A stretch of DNA of 64,000 nt from Petunia secreta (lineage: Eukaryota; Streptophyta; Magnoliopsida; Solanales; Solanaceae). Below, piece after piece: positions 34,652 to 46,988 of the stretch; positions within the stretch are counted from its first letter, which is position 1, and each line of letters opens with the position of its first letter. The stretch is taken from positions 33,281,001 through 33,345,000 of the forward strand of contig JARKIP010000017.1 in the NCBI GenBank assembly GCA_029990175.1, in the 5' to 3' direction. The translations under genes and the position numbers were made by a program. Below the pieces are notes generated by a model. It searched no databases. It was not told the origin of the DNA and saw only the letters and a list, made by a program, of their open reading frames with translations.

Positions 34652-35743
34652 GGCAGAATAGCCTATCTGATACTTAAATATATACAATTTTGTCAGGCCG
34701 ACCATCAAACTTACGAGGTTCTCAGTTTAACACATCAACTCAACATAATGAGTATTAATAAACACCTTTGACTGTTGACTATGCTTATGTGGAGGAAATG
34801 AGCCGACGTAGCAATAATGCGTGCAAATCACACTCATAAGGCACGTGGGGAACAATTTTATTTATTAAAGATATTAAAATAAAAATAATTCTAAAAGGAA
34901 AAGAAACAAAAAAAAAAAAAAAAAAACGAAATGAAAGCCCAAACATCCCACCTATCTTTGTCACCCTCTCCCCTTTATTCTCTGTGAAAAAAAAAAAGTT
35001 AAACGTAAATCCACCCCCCCTCTTTCTTTTCTCTTCATCATACATCACCTCCTCCGCCCTTGTTCAAGTACAAGAGGAAAAAAAAAAAAAATTCAATTTT
35101 GAGAACTTTTTTTATGAATTGATAACACCTCCGACGAGCTCCGCTTGGAATTTATTGAGATTTTTTCATTTTTACTGTTTTGCGTAGAGTTTTACGGAGA
35201 GAATTTTGATAAAATAATGGAAGAGAAATTAAAAGAGAGGTTCTTCTTATTTGTTTGGAATTTTCAACTATCATTGATTGTTTTAGATTTTCTTTTAACA
35301 AATTGTTGGAACTTTGTTCTTACTTATTTGGGTGTTAAAATTGAAGAAAATATTGTTGTTTATTTGTTATATGAATGACATGTTGGTTTATTTGAGTGGA
35401 GGAGAATGGTGGTGGAATAAAAATGGTAGTGGATTAAACGTGGTTCATGGTGGTGGTTTTATTCAAAAGGATTGATTTTATTGAAGCGGTAAGGAAGAAG
35501 AGAAAATTATTAGAAATTTGATTAATTGGCAAAAAAGTCAAGTGAGACCAATAATTACGCGAGTCAAAGGATAAACATTTTAATGTGACATGTAATCCAT
35601 GTCACCGCGAGTGAGAAACACAACCAGTCAAAGTATTTAAAAATATATTGATCAAATCAAGGTGTTAAACTGGGAACCTCGTAAGTTTGATGGTCTGCAT
35701 GACAAACTCATGCAAGTTTGAGCGTCGGATAGGCTATTCCGCC
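34652..35743. mobile_element. Non-autonomous MULE 3 (GGCRGAATA family)
   Basis: The ends ggcagaatagcctatc and (inverted) ggcggaatagcctatc are related over about 95 bp (both share accatcaaacttacgaggtt). The flanks taaacataa and taaacaaat are a slightly eroded 9-bp duplication. The second copy of the tandem duplication is an empty site (aataaacaaaattgagttct at 37371-37390), which confirms the insertion. The interior has A-rich tracts and a short frame (34984-35187) without domain. Confidence 0.9.
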
Positions 35744-35806
35744 TAAACAAATTGAGTTCTGTAGACAAACAAGGAGACTTATTCGAGACCTGCATTTGGT
35801 TTCTCT

Positions 35807-37440
35807 ATGAAGGAGCACGAGAAGGAAGCTGAGTGGTTTACATGAGGAAGAAACTCACGCTCGTGGTGGAACATGATATTCAACCAAAGAAACATTGTAA
35901 TGTCCATTAACTTTGATGGACGATAGAGGGGACGCAGACAAGCATAGAGATTAAGGTCTCTATAACCCGATGGCTTTAAGAAGGAAATCTAAAATACCAA
36001 CAAAAAAAAAAAGAGAGAAGATGGTAGAAGAAGCAGGCAAGGGACCATACAGTATTAATGGGATCTCCAAGAATTTGAAAACCACAAGTAGATGTCTCAA
36101 GGTGGCAGTGACATCTAAATAGATTCCTACGCCCGACAAGATTATCGCAAAAACAATCACTATACCATGAGCACCTCGTTAAACTCCCAACCGCACATCA
36201 GTCTAAAGAAAGTCCTTCCTACTCCATTCGCAGCGGGAGGGAAGGAAAGTCAGGCACCAATCTTTTCTTAAAATAAGAAAGACGGTAAGTCGGAATTATC
36301 ATCGCAAATGGAAAGAGATGTGAAAATTTTTATAGGACTAAAGCTATATTTAAAAAGAGATTGGGAAGAGAATAATGAAGATAAGGCGATGGTAAGAGCC
36401 TATATATAGGCAAGAAAGTGAGGAAGATAAAAATGGACAATGAAATGGTCAAAAAATAATAATGGCGGATAGGAAAAAATGTGGAGTAGTAATGACATAC
36501 CGCACTAAAGGCTCTCAGGAAAATTCAAAAGCAGGGTGACCAACCAGGCAATACCACGTATACATTCAAGGGTAAAATAGCAATCATCAGTCAAACTAAT
36601 GCAGACATGTATAGAAATATAACCGGATACTTGTTGATAGGTCATTTCGCATCACTCCACTTCCTGAATACTTACGTCAGCGCTTAGAAAGTGGAAGGAC
36701 TGACTATGTGGATATATAATATGCCACATGTAAATAGCGTATTGGAAAGCTAGCTTGCCCATAAAAGACAATTCCAAGGACAACTGGTGCAGTGAATCAA
36801 AAGGAGTACACATCATTTTCATCAACTACGGCCGCATGAATCGCAGAGATGCGGGGCCAACGGGCATGCTATTATAGCCTTGTCGCCTTAAGCTTAGTTT
36901 AATTCTCATCTAAGGTATAATTTGGGCAACAACTTTATATAATAGACCTTGTGCCTCACGAAAAGAGTTATACTAGAACAAGAATTGGAGCAATGACTAG
37001 CAATAAGTATCCCAATCAACCCATTATAATTCTCATGTTGGAATTCAATTAGAATCCTACTACTTTTCTCTAATACTCAAGCAATACAATGCTAACTCTA
37101 CTTTGCCTTTATTCGATATTTTATTATTGTCTATGACCTTACTTACAAATTTAATTATCTTCATTGTGATCAAGATTTAGGCATAGACATATGTCACTAA
37201 GATGTAGGCAAGCTAGTGTTTACGAAGATAATTGATATGTTCATTATGCAAGAGTTCTATAACTAGTAATTTAGAAATATAGATAGTTGGCTAATTAAAT
37301 TTTCACCTTCATAGTAAAGGTTCAACTGACACGTTCTAATTCCCTTCCTCGTTGCCCCAATCCTTCCCCCAATAAACAAAATTGAGTTCTATAGACAAAC
37401 AAGGAGACATATTCAAGGCCTGCGTCAGATTTCTCTATGA
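35807..37440 (+). repeat. Tandem duplication, copy 2
   Basis: Second copy of the element A 3' end, including an LTR at 36707-37189 (483 bp, ends gcatagaca) and flank 37190-37440. It retains sequence lost from copy 1. The junction between copies is at about 35806 (tctctatga/aggagcacgag); in copy 2 the same tctctatgaa runs on into ccaaagttcccat, the target of the copia element. Confidence 0.85.
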
Positions 37441-37900
37441 ACCAAAGTTCCCATTGATAGAAATTATGAAAAAGTGGTGCTTACCCTTTTACCCTAAAAA
37501 GGGTAAGAGTTTTATATTTATAATTTGTTCTCTGTACAAGCTCATTAGCATATTGTACAACTCCCTAATGCACAATAAATATTACAAGTATAAAGTACTA
37601 GTCCTATTCTAACACGCCCCCTCAATCGACATAGGGATGCATGTAGAGATTGTCCCTAAGATGTTTAAACCCATAGTAAGCTAGACCTTTAGTAAAGATG
37701 TCTATCAGCTGCTAATCAGTAGGTAAATATCGTACCTATATAGAAACGGAAGCAACCCATTCACGGACAAAATGAAAGTCTATAGCTAAATGCTTTGTCC
37801 GCGAATGGTATATAGGATTTACCTTCAAGTACAACACACTAATATTGTCACGATAAACAAGTGGATGATCCAGAAGATTAATGTGAAGATCACGTAACAA

Positions 37901-39063
37901 CTACTGAACCCAAAAAATATCAGTAACTATATTTTCCATAGCATGGTACTCTACCTCAGTGCTAGAATGAGGGACAGTATGTTGCTTTTTGGAGGACCAA
38001 GGAAATAATAGAACAAATCCAACATCTAAGAACTGGTCAGTTCGAGTACCAACATGCAAACCTGGGAACTGCAGAGCCTGGTGAAGAATTCTTCGTTCTG
38101 CCATAACATTTTTTGTCAGAGATCATTAGGTTTTCTGGGTCCAAAAGCTAAAGTTGGTTATGGTGCAAAGTTTTCTGAGTGTGTAGCTTGACTTAGAACC
38201 AGAAGTAGAGCTCCTGGTGTCTGGACAACCGGCCCAATCAACATTATCTTAAGGGCGAAGAAAGAGACCATAATGTAAAGTACCAGCAACATACCGTAAA
38301 ATACGTTTGACTGCTGAAAGATGATTAGGCTGAGGAGACTGAAGATACTGACTAGCTCTGTTAACAACATAAGAAATATTTGGACGAGTTAACATGAGAT
38401 ATTGCAAAGCACAACCAAACTGCGATAAAGGGAGCTAGCAACTGTAGATGAATCTAAGGAGTCCAAAGAAGTAGATGAAGAAACTGGAGTTGCAATATGC
38501 TTGCAATTAATAAGACCGACCCGATCAAGAATATCACGAGCATACTTAGCCTGTGAAAAATGAAGACCGGTGGAAGTGCGAGAAATACAAACTGCGAGAA
38601 AAAGTGAAGATCACCAAGATCATTAATAGAAAACTCAGCATGGAACATGTTAGACTAATAAGATAGTAAAGAAGTATAAGAACCAGTAAGGATAATATCA
38701 TCAATATATAGAAGAAAGATAAAGAAAGCGATCTTCAGATCTATAAACAAACAATGAGCTATCAATTCGGCTATTATGAAATCCATGAGATATAAGAAAA
38801 TGGCCAAAATGGGCAAACCGTGCCCGAGGTGCCTGCTTAAGTCCATATAAGGTAGTGTCCTGAAAATCCTGTGGTTGCTCCATATAAACAGTTTCCGCCA
38901 ACCAACCATTAAGAAAAGAATTTTTAACATCAAATTGATGAATATGCCATCCACGAGACAATACAATAGAAAGTACCAATCCAACAATAGTGGGACGAAT
39001 CACTGGACTAAATGTCTCACCATAGTCCACACCATAGGTCCGAGTATAACCCTTGGCTACCAA
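37901..39063 (-). pseudogene. Copia reverse transcriptase and RNase H remnants
   Basis: 39063-38701 gives [36 protein letters not shown] and [11 protein letters not shown] frameshift near 38700 leads to the catalytic [10 protein letters not shown] (38655-38987 frame). 38648-38158 contains decayed connection sequence (NVFYGMLLVLYI-type). 38104-37901 holds the RNase H end (SSKKQHTVPHSSTEVEYHAM). RT needs continuous translation with gag, which this copy lacks. Confidence 0.85.
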
Positions 39064-39230
39064 CCGTGCCTTACATCAATCAAGTGAGCCATTAGATTTT
39101 TGCTTAACGCGGTACACCTATTTACAACCAACCACATTAACATTTAGAGGGCGAGGAACAAGAGATCATGTACGGTTGGCAAGAAGAGCATTAAACTCAT
39201 AAGCCATAGCAGCACGCCAGCAGGGATCCT

Positions 39231-40250
39231 TTACAATAGAACTATAACATGAAGGCTCGACAGGAAAAGTAGAGAGTGACGGAGCAAGTAAAACAACTCC
39301 GAATTGGGTTTGAACACACCTACTTGTGACCGAGTAACCATAGGGTGAGATGTAGATGGCAATGGTGAAGTAGTAGGCGAGGATAAATTGTGTGTGGATT
39401 GATCAAAAAATGAAGAGATAGGTGGAGCAGGACTAGACTGAGGTAATGATGGTGAGCTCTGAGGAGCAATAGAAGAATGGTCAAGCAAGGCCGGCGACAC
39501 AGACAGAGGAGTAGGAACAATAGGAGATGGAGCACTAGAAAACGCTGCAATAGGTGCAACAACTCTGGAAGATTGTGGCAATGGAGTAGAACAGGACGAG
39601 GAAGAAAACTTTAGAAAGAAAGGAAGAATATGAGAAGTGACATAGGGGAAGCAATGTTCTACAAAACGAACATCGCAACTTGTATAAACACGTTTTGTAT
39701 CACAACGAAGGCACCAATATCCTTTTTTATTAGCATTATAGCCAATAAAGATACAAGGAGAAGAGGGACTATGAAGTTTGTGATTACGATAGGGACGCCA
39801 ATTAGGATAACAAAGGCAACTAAATGGACGTAAAACAGAGTAGTCACGGTCGACCCTAAAAAGAAGACGGAAAGGGTGAAAATTATGAAGTAAGAGAGTG
39901 GGTAGATGATTTATTAAGTATATGACTATATGGAATGCCTCAATTAAAAGATTCAATGGGGTTTTTGCATGATAAAGAAGAGTGCGAGCAACATCAGCAA
40001 GATGGCGGTGATACTTGCGCTCTGCGATGCCATTTTGTTGTGGCGTGTGAGGGCAAGAATGCTGAAAAATAATACCATCAGAGGCAAGGAATGCCTGGAA
40101 TTGAGCACTATTAAATTCACCTCGACCGTCGGAACGGAGACATTTAATAGGAATAGAAAATTATTTTTCCACCAGAGTGTTGAATGTACAAAAGAATTGG
40201 ATGGAGTAATTTGAACAGTAGCACCCAAAACCAATTCTTGATGCTAAAAA
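39231..40250 (-). pseudogene. Copia integrase C-terminal part
   Basis: The 3' half of the integrase core is readable with a frame change near 39960: RGEFNS-type block, FQHSCPHTPQQNG-like sequence with the catalytic-Glu region (ERKYRH), then the 241-codon frame 39956-39231. That frame has FHIVIYLINHLP, SPCIFIGYNANKKGYWC and RVYTSCDVRFVEHCFPY, typical copia motifs, followed by the Ser/Pro-rich linker between integrase and RT. Confidence 0.85.
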
Positions 40251-40638
40251 ATAAAAAATAAAGAACGACTAGTTGCCTTGTTGCCTTGATAGAATTCAAC
40301 AACAACATATAAATTAACACTGGAGAAGATAACTACACAGCAGGAAAATCAATTCCCAAAACAAAGGAGACATAAAAGAAGTTTTGAACGAGAGGAGGAA
40401 TACCGGCGAATTAATTTAAACAAAAGCCGACATTGCCGGAGAATCACGGGAACGGTAGAGGAGATTACTGCAGAGAGAAGACAGCGGAGTAGATCAGGAT
40501 TGCTGCTTCCCAGTACCATGATAGAAATTATGGAAAAGTATAGAGTAAGAGTTTTATATTTATAAGTTGTCCTCTGTAAAAGCTCACTAGCATATTGTAC
40601 AACTCCCTAATACACAATAAATATTACAATAACTATTA

Positions 40639-40865
40639 CTCCCTCTGTTTCAAAAAGGATGAACCTATTTCCTTTTTAGTCTGTTTAAAAAAGAATGACC
40701 TCTTTCTAAATTTGAAAATAAATATTCACTTTTACTCATCCCTAGATGATTTGTAGCCACACAAATATCTATAACTTATTTTAGACCACAAGGTTTAAAA
40801 GTCTTCTCTCTTTATTAAGCTCCGTACAAAGTCAAATAAGTTCATTTAAAGTGGAACGGAGGGAG
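40639..40865. mobile_element. Stowaway MITE in the copia 5' LTR
   Basis: A 227-bp element with ctccctctgtttcaaa / tggaacggagggag ends and TA duplications (40637-40638, 40866-40867). The other LTR shows the empty site (aatattacaagtataaag at 37582-37599), so it inserted after the copia element. Confidence 0.93.
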
Positions 40866-40902
40866 TACAAGTATAAAGTACTAGTCCTATTCTAACACCC
40901 AT

Positions 40903-41730
40903 GGTGCATGATAAAAAAGGAAGAAGTAGGATGACAATGCATAAATAGGTATCGTAACACAAATATGCAAAGAACCTGTCACTGTTCTACAGGTCCAATG
41001 TCCATTCTTTTCAATTCAGACATCTGGGTCAAACTCTCAGATAAACAGGGATTTAAATATTAATTTTGTCTAATTGAAGATTTCGGTGAAAATGACCTTA
41101 AAAAGTAGTAAATAAATATAAATTAAATTAGACTTGCTGACATTGTAAACTATATAATGTTATTGGCCTTATTAATACATTATTTTGGCAGGATGTCTAA
41201 CTATTGGATATTTAGCTCAAACTGTAAATACTCAAAATTATAAGAGCACTTCAGTATAGTACTGAGACAGAGAGCATGTGTGTGTACGAGGGAAAAGTAG
41301 TTTATTTATGGGTTAATATTATAAAAATAATTACACAATCAAATACTTTTCTTATAAGATAATTACAGATGAATTTATATTTCAAACATAATTCGTATAC
41401 AATTAACAGGCAATTACATATACTTTTAAATTTTACAGATAAATAAAATATCTTTACACTATTTGTGTACATAACTTAAAATAACTGTATCTCTACTCTA
41501 GATCTCTATCTTATGCTCCAGGTGATACTTTAACTCAATAAGTACCTAAAACAAAAACAAGATCATTCCATATTAGAAAAAGACCCAATTAAGTATATAT
41601 ATATATATATATATATATGTGGAGTATATATATAACCCTTCAGCTAGAGTGCAACATTATATTATTTGGCATCGGTCCACTTTCTATTAGCAACTTTTTG
41701 ACAGTTGAGAGAGAGAAAAAAAGAGAAAAC
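40903..41730 (+). promoter_or_regulatory. Upstream region and leader of the bHLH gene
   Basis: About 830 bp of non-repetitive AT-rich DNA between the copia element and the ATG. A (TA)n run at 41597-41617 is followed by gagtatatataacc (about 41622-41636), the best TATA candidate, roughly 95 bp before the start codon. A GA-rich leader (gagagagagaaaaaaagagaa) immediately precedes the ATG. An in-frame upstream ATG at 41617 lies in the TATA region and is unlikely to be transcribed. Confidence 0.5.
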
Positions 41731-43757
41731 ATGGAGCTTACTCAACAGGATCTTTTGGAGGAATTACTATCTCCAAGGAGCGAAAGTTATAGCACTTTTT
41801 CAGGTGAAGTGAATGAAGTTTTTCCAAATGGATTTACCTTTGACTCAACTTTTTATCAAAACCAAGAATTTGTAGCCTTAAATTCTTCACTTTTAGGCCT
41901 CATTACACCTCAAGAATCAAACTTCCTATGTCCTAACTTCACTTCTCAAGAATCCTATCCAATTCTTGATTCTTTAATTAATGATACACTGCCACTTCAA
42001 GTTCAAGATGAGTACACTACTAGTAATAGAGCCATGTTGGAAAATGAAGGACTTGGGTTTATTGCTAATGATTTTCATGTGCTGCAAGAAGACTTGAATT
42101 GTTTCAGTAATGATGTCAAAGTTGAAGATGCCACTTCAAGAATAATGGGTGTTTCTAATGTTGGAGAAAAGAAAAATAAAGTCAAGAAGCTCAAGGGGCA
42201 GCCTTCGAAAAATTTAATGGCAGAAAGGAGGAGAAGAAAGAGACTCAATGATAGACTCTCTATGCTTAGATCCATTGTCCCTAAGATTAGTAAGGTAATT
42301 TCACTTCTTCTTTTTTTCAAATATTCAATTTAGAATTAACAATTGTACTTGGTGTGGTTGGTGTAACAGAAGTCATTATTCGATTGTTTTACTATGTTAA
42401 TTGACATTCTTGAAGTGTTTCTGGTGTTTGGTTGGAGAGGAAAAAAGATTTTTTTGGAGAAAAGGTTTATTAGTAGAAGATAATAATATTAGCAAATCAG
42501 ATAATATTTTCATGAATTTTTGAAGTATTGAAGCTTGTCATTTGATTGTGCAGATGGACAGAACATCCATACTTGGGGACACAATTGATTACATGAAGGA
42601 GCTGTTGGAAAAAATACAAACACTGCGTGAAGATGATAAAGTGAAAGACGAAATTAAGGATATTAAATTCGTGGGAAATTTCAAGGAGTTAAAACCTAAT
42701 GAAGCCGTTGTTAAAAAGCCTCCTAAGGTAAACCATTTTATATTAAGTTATGTAAACTTATCAGATCATCCAAATAATATTTACAAAGTAAGCTTTCATA
42801 AAATGTGAGATTCATAATCTTGAAAATAAGACAGGTTACTTGCTATAGCAGGTAAAGCTGGCATGATATTGTTGATTATTTTTTACAGTGTATATAACTT
42901 ACTTGATAGATCCCTATAGTTAACTTTGTTGCTTGTAACAGACATTTGACTGTCTAATAATGAGCTTTAGTGACTTGTTTTTTGGTTGGAAAATATTTTC
43001 AGTTTGATGTAGAAAGAAGAAATGCGGACACCAGAATCGAAATTTGCTGTGCTGCAAAGCCCGGATTGCTGTTGTCAACAGTGAGCACATTAGAAGCACT
43101 TGGACTTGATGTACAGCAATGTGTTATCAGCTGTTTCAGTGACTTCTCATTGCAAGCTTCTTGTTCTGAGGTACTATCTTGAACATAGTAATTGTTAGAG
43201 TAGCTTAGAAAAGTGTAGGCAATTCTATGTCCAGATGAAGAAGAATAGTTGTGGTACGTTAGCGTGAACATCAAAGCACTCGATTATGCCGAATCACCAG
43301 TGTATAACAGAACGGATTCAGAGGCGGATCTAGTGCATGACTTATCACTTCACACGATCCTCGTAGGATTTGGCTCAAACCATGTGGTATATTGTTAAGA
43401 AGTCCACTAAAGGAGTACAAATCATAGATTTTGAACTCGGAAAATTAAATGAACAGTGGAAGAATGCGCAACTCGAACCCATAATGGCTAAATTGGATCC
43501 GCCTCTAATTATGGATAATTGGATTCACAAAATTCATGTAACCAACCTTGACTAATTTTGGGATTGAAACATAATCCTGGTTGATGATTGAGTCCTGATA
43601 TTGTTTTAACATGTTCCATGATGTTCGAGCACGTTAATTGATGTTCTTTTGTTCTTTCTGATTTTGTTAGGCAAGGGAACATCGAACAATTTTGAGCTCA
43701 GAAGATGTTAAACAAACCTTGTTCAAAACAGCAGGTTATGGAGGAAGATGTCTTTAG
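41731..43757 (+). CDS. bHLH transcription factor, bHLH93/NFL-like (subgroup IIIb)
   Basis: Four exons: 41731-42294, 42554-42727, 43003-43170 and 43671-43757. All introns are GT-AG and the frame is continuous, giving 330 residues, usual for the family. The N-terminus has LLEELLSPR, as in bHLH93. The bHLH domain spans about residues 160-215: basic region [17 protein letters not shown] with the E-box-contacting Glu165 and following arginines, but Asn where many bHLH proteins have His, as in the ICE1/bHLH93 group; then IVPKISK and helix 2 [18 protein letters not shown]. The C-terminus (about 256-330) is the ACT-like region ([20 protein letters not shown], ending AGYGGRCL). It should be a nuclear, dimerising DNA-binding regulator. 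In Arabidopsis bHLH93 binds FAMA and is needed for flowering in short days; that role here is inference. It is the only intact host gene in the window. Confidence 0.95.
43319..43507. mobile_element. MITE in intron 3 of the bHLH gene
   Basis: Ends cagaggcggatcta and ggatccgcctcta are inverted (about 12 bp), as in a common plant hAT-like MITE with GAGGCGGAT termini. An 8-bp duplication is not clear (aacggatt / attatgga). It lies well inside the 500-bp intron, away from the splice sites. Confidence 0.55.
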
Positions 43758-44990
43758 AGTATGATATATATAGGATCGACAATAAACCCACAACAAGGTC
43801 ATGGATATTCTGTCTATTTTTTCGAAGAATATTGCAGGTTTAAATGATCAATGTAGCTTTCTTAATTTATTTAGTATTAGATGATTTGCTCTGCTATATT
43901 ATTCACATGGGGTTAAATATATACATCTGTCAATTGTCTCCAGATATCATTAATAACATGCATATAGAAGTATTGAGTATTTTCAACATATGAATTTACG
44001 AGTCAAGAGGGAGAATATTTATGGTCGATGTTGTAAAAGATAAGATTCCAAATATCCAAGATTTTGTTCACATGATTAAGAATTTGCTCTCTAAATTGCA
44101 ATTTGCAAGAGCATTTTGTGTTCTGACTTCTGATAACTACAAACATTTGTCAAGTTTGCCTAGTTCATTCACTTCAAGACAAATGAATGTTGAACATCTT
44201 CTACTAATCTCCTTACATATATACTCTGTGTGACCAATTACTTGAATATTCCCTTCGTTTTATTTTATGCAGCGTAAGATTAACTGGCTACGAAATTTAA
44301 TAAAGAAGAATTTATTTTTTTTGGAACGTCATGATCATACATGAATTTCTTTGGCTTTAAAAGTCTGCTAAAGCAAAATGAGAAATCAAATTTAACTACT
44401 CCTACATTTTTTAAATATAAAAATGCGTTTTTAAAAAAAAATAAAAATGGACAGATAAAATGAACACAAAAAGTATTAAACAATTTCTTGCATCCAACTA
44501 CTAAACAATTGAGTGTGGAAAGACGATAACTATGACCATACTAGGAATTCACATGGCTAAGGTCAGTACTAATAAGTAGCTACCGAAATTTCACTCCCAA
44601 GACGGATGATTTCTTAGGAGTTAGGTTGAGACAAACTTTTCAACAATTAATCCTACATGTGAATTAAGGAAAGAGTGATGCAAAAGAACAAAAACTGTAT
44701 GGGGTACACCTCCTTATTGGAGATTGAACAATTGAAAGGGACAAGTCTCTTACACATTCACAGGGAGGCATATAAGGTTTTCACAAATTTAGTTTTAGAA
44801 ATTGCCTCTCGACAATAAACTTGCACATGACAAACACTTACCTCGACTCTTCTAACGAGAAAACTTAGTATTTTAAGTCATTCAACAATCAGAAATAGAC
44901 TCTCAGTTCAAGAAAATTATTTTTTCTCTATACTTACAAGAAATCACATAAAAATACTAAAAATTAGAAGTTTTTGACAAGTAGTAAAAA
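43758..44990. other. 3' flank of the bHLH gene, no further gene seen
   Basis: AT-rich. The frame at 44021-44233 (70 codons) has no recognised domain. A degenerate Stowaway-like pair of ends (ttcccttcgttttatttta at 44249 and aaatgaacacaaaaag to 44473) is flanked by TA. Confidence 0.45.
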
Positions 44991-45412
44991 TAAATAATAG
45001 GCGGAATAGGTGTCCAGCTTCCTAAAGTTGGCATGAAAAGTCGGTTAGCTACTTCAACTAACCCTTGTACCTACGGGCTACTTAATGCTAGATTAAAACT
45101 GTGCCAGTTGGATCCTTCCAAGTCAACAAAGCAAGAAATTCCAATGTATAACGTGCGGCTGAAATTGAAAAATAAAGAAAAAAGGACAGGTGTCCACCAA
45201 TAACAAGAGACACTATTTTTTTTCCTTTTTCCTTTCTTTCCCCTTTGTCTTCGTTTTCTTCTTCAGTTTAAATTTGCTTTCTTCTTCGTTGGGTTCATGC
45301 TATTTTATCTTCTCCCTCACTTCACAAATTGTTTACCAGACACTATATTATTTTTCTGTTCGTTCCACACTCTTTAAAAAATATTTTAATTTTAAACTTT
45401 TCTATTATTTAC

Positions 45413-46611
45413 TGTATTTCCCAAAAATGTATCAGGTTTTACAATTAAATTTATATTTACTTGAATCTAAGGCGACCGTATTATATCTCAATTCGATCGA
45501 TTGATAAGAAGTTTACGTTAGTGGAACAGTCGATCTCTAGCGGTTTAATTCGAAAGCAATTCTAATATCGATGTCAAGGATGCAGATTCGATGTCAAATA
45601 TCACTTAACGATGTCATGTTCAAATGAACGATTCGAAGGCAAGTACAAACAGACAAATTTGAAGTAACAAGCTAGTAATTTACGATGAGATGGTTCCGTC
45701 CCAGTTAGATGCACGGTTTTAATTAAGTACGATGACAATGACAGATTCAGCAATGATGATAGATACGATGATGATGATGATAAATTCATTGATGATAACA
45801 GATACGGTGACGAGTGAATGTAATATGGTAATGAGTGAATATAATATGAATATATTTGATCGAATAATGTGATGATAAGGTAATAGCAGCAACGTATCCG
45901 ATGTAACTTAACAATGAGCAGATTGATGAATTATCTTATGCGATCAGAGTAACGATGACAAGTTGATAAGATCGAATGCAGTAAAATAATGAATATCATA
46001 AGCAGCGAGTAAAACAAGTATTGATTTGAACGAGCAAACGACAAATAAATAATTAAAACGATAAAAGCTTATTGTATTGAAGAGCCGGAGGATGGTGCTT
46101 CAATGAAAGAGATGAGTCTTCTTCCACGTTTGAACCAAGCCACGACTGAATTTGATACAAGGATTGCTTTAATGACAACAGTAATTTAAGGTATGTTGAG
46201 AGAACAAAGCAAGAAGATTTATGTAGCTGAATGATGATTGAGAGTAATGCTGCTTCAGATGAAAAAAATATATCCTCAAATGAGAGCATGAAGTCCTATT
46301 TATAGGTTGAAATGATGAAGAATTCCAACCCTAGAAGAATTCTATTTTTCCACGTTTCTCTTCCAACAGTTGCACGTCTTCACCCACTTCCGCCGAATCC
46401 ACTAAATCCGTTCCGATAAACTTGGGATGAGGACAAACTGCGTTATCCATTGGAGTACTGTCTTCGAAAATATCCGACCACAACGGCACATAACCGATCA
46501 CGAAATTGAGCGAAACAATTTCTTCCCGACCACATCGTCTTCGAAGTCAACTAATGCCTCGTCATGAAATCAAAACCGAAGATTGTGATCGAACAGAAAT
46601 CGACCAATACA
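45413..46611 (-). repeat. 3' LTR of element C
   Basis: Identical in length to the 5' LTR. On minus it starts TGTATTGGTCGATTTCTG and ends ...TTGGGAAATACA. The purine tract next to it (plus 46612-46628, minus aagtggggggactatct) is the plus-strand primer. The short minus frames inside (46053-46289) are not genes. Confidence 0.95.
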
Positions 46612-46810
46612 GATAGTCCCCCCACTTGCCAAGTCGTGTGTTCGTGAAAACTTGGCAAGTGGCTTGAATTCTTGGCGGGAAAATACGTGGAACACTCGTG
46701 TCCCTCCATTTTGAAACGTCAGACGTCGCCTCAACTTCCCATCGCCGCACATGTCAGAAATCGTGCGGGCAGCAGTTTCTCGACAGTTCCCAAGGCAATG
46801 ATGATTCCTG

Positions 46811-46824
46811 CCTTATAAATACCC
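46811..46824 (+). promoter_or_regulatory. TATA box of the antisense gene in element C
   Basis: ccttataaataccc lies 202 bp inside the LTR edge and 170 bp before the ATG at 46989. It is followed by a CT/A-rich leader (aaactctctttacaaacttt) suited to a start near 46845. It points away from the LTR, against gag-pol. Confidence 0.65.
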
Positions 46825-46988
46825 ATTTCAAAACTCTCTTTACAAACTTTACAACCTCTGAAATTTCTCAACACGCTCTGAAAGCAAATCTCAAGAACTT
46901 TACTGCTGAATTCTGCTGATATTACTCCAGATTTCCCAACTTGTTTGTCCAAATTGTTGATTTTGCGCTTTAATCTTGTGTTGTGACA

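Larger units (their letters stand above)
37455..40897 (-). mobile_element. Internally deleted Ty1/copia retrotransposon (-)
   Basis: Short LTRs (37455-37614, 160 bp; 40519-40897, about 150 bp plus a Stowaway) begin TGTTAGAATAGG and end TTTCTATCA on the minus strand. The flanks show an exact 5-bp duplication, cccat (37450-37454 and 40898-40902). A purine tract (minus gaggggg, 37615-37625) abuts the 3' LTR, and a tggtactgg-type primer-binding site lies next to the 5' LTR (about 40508-40518). Gag, protease and most of the integrase N-terminus are missing. The 3' part of integrase, RT and RNase H remain but are frameshifted. Confidence 0.92.

Noticed and set aside
44021..44233. 70-codon frame downstream of the bHLH gene
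   Set aside because: No motif, no splice-site support, AT-rich codon use. Considered chance.
46053..46289. 78-codon minus frame, also present at 57263-57499
   Set aside because: It lies inside both LTRs of element C and is duplicated with them. There is no domain, and it overlaps the promoter/leader area.
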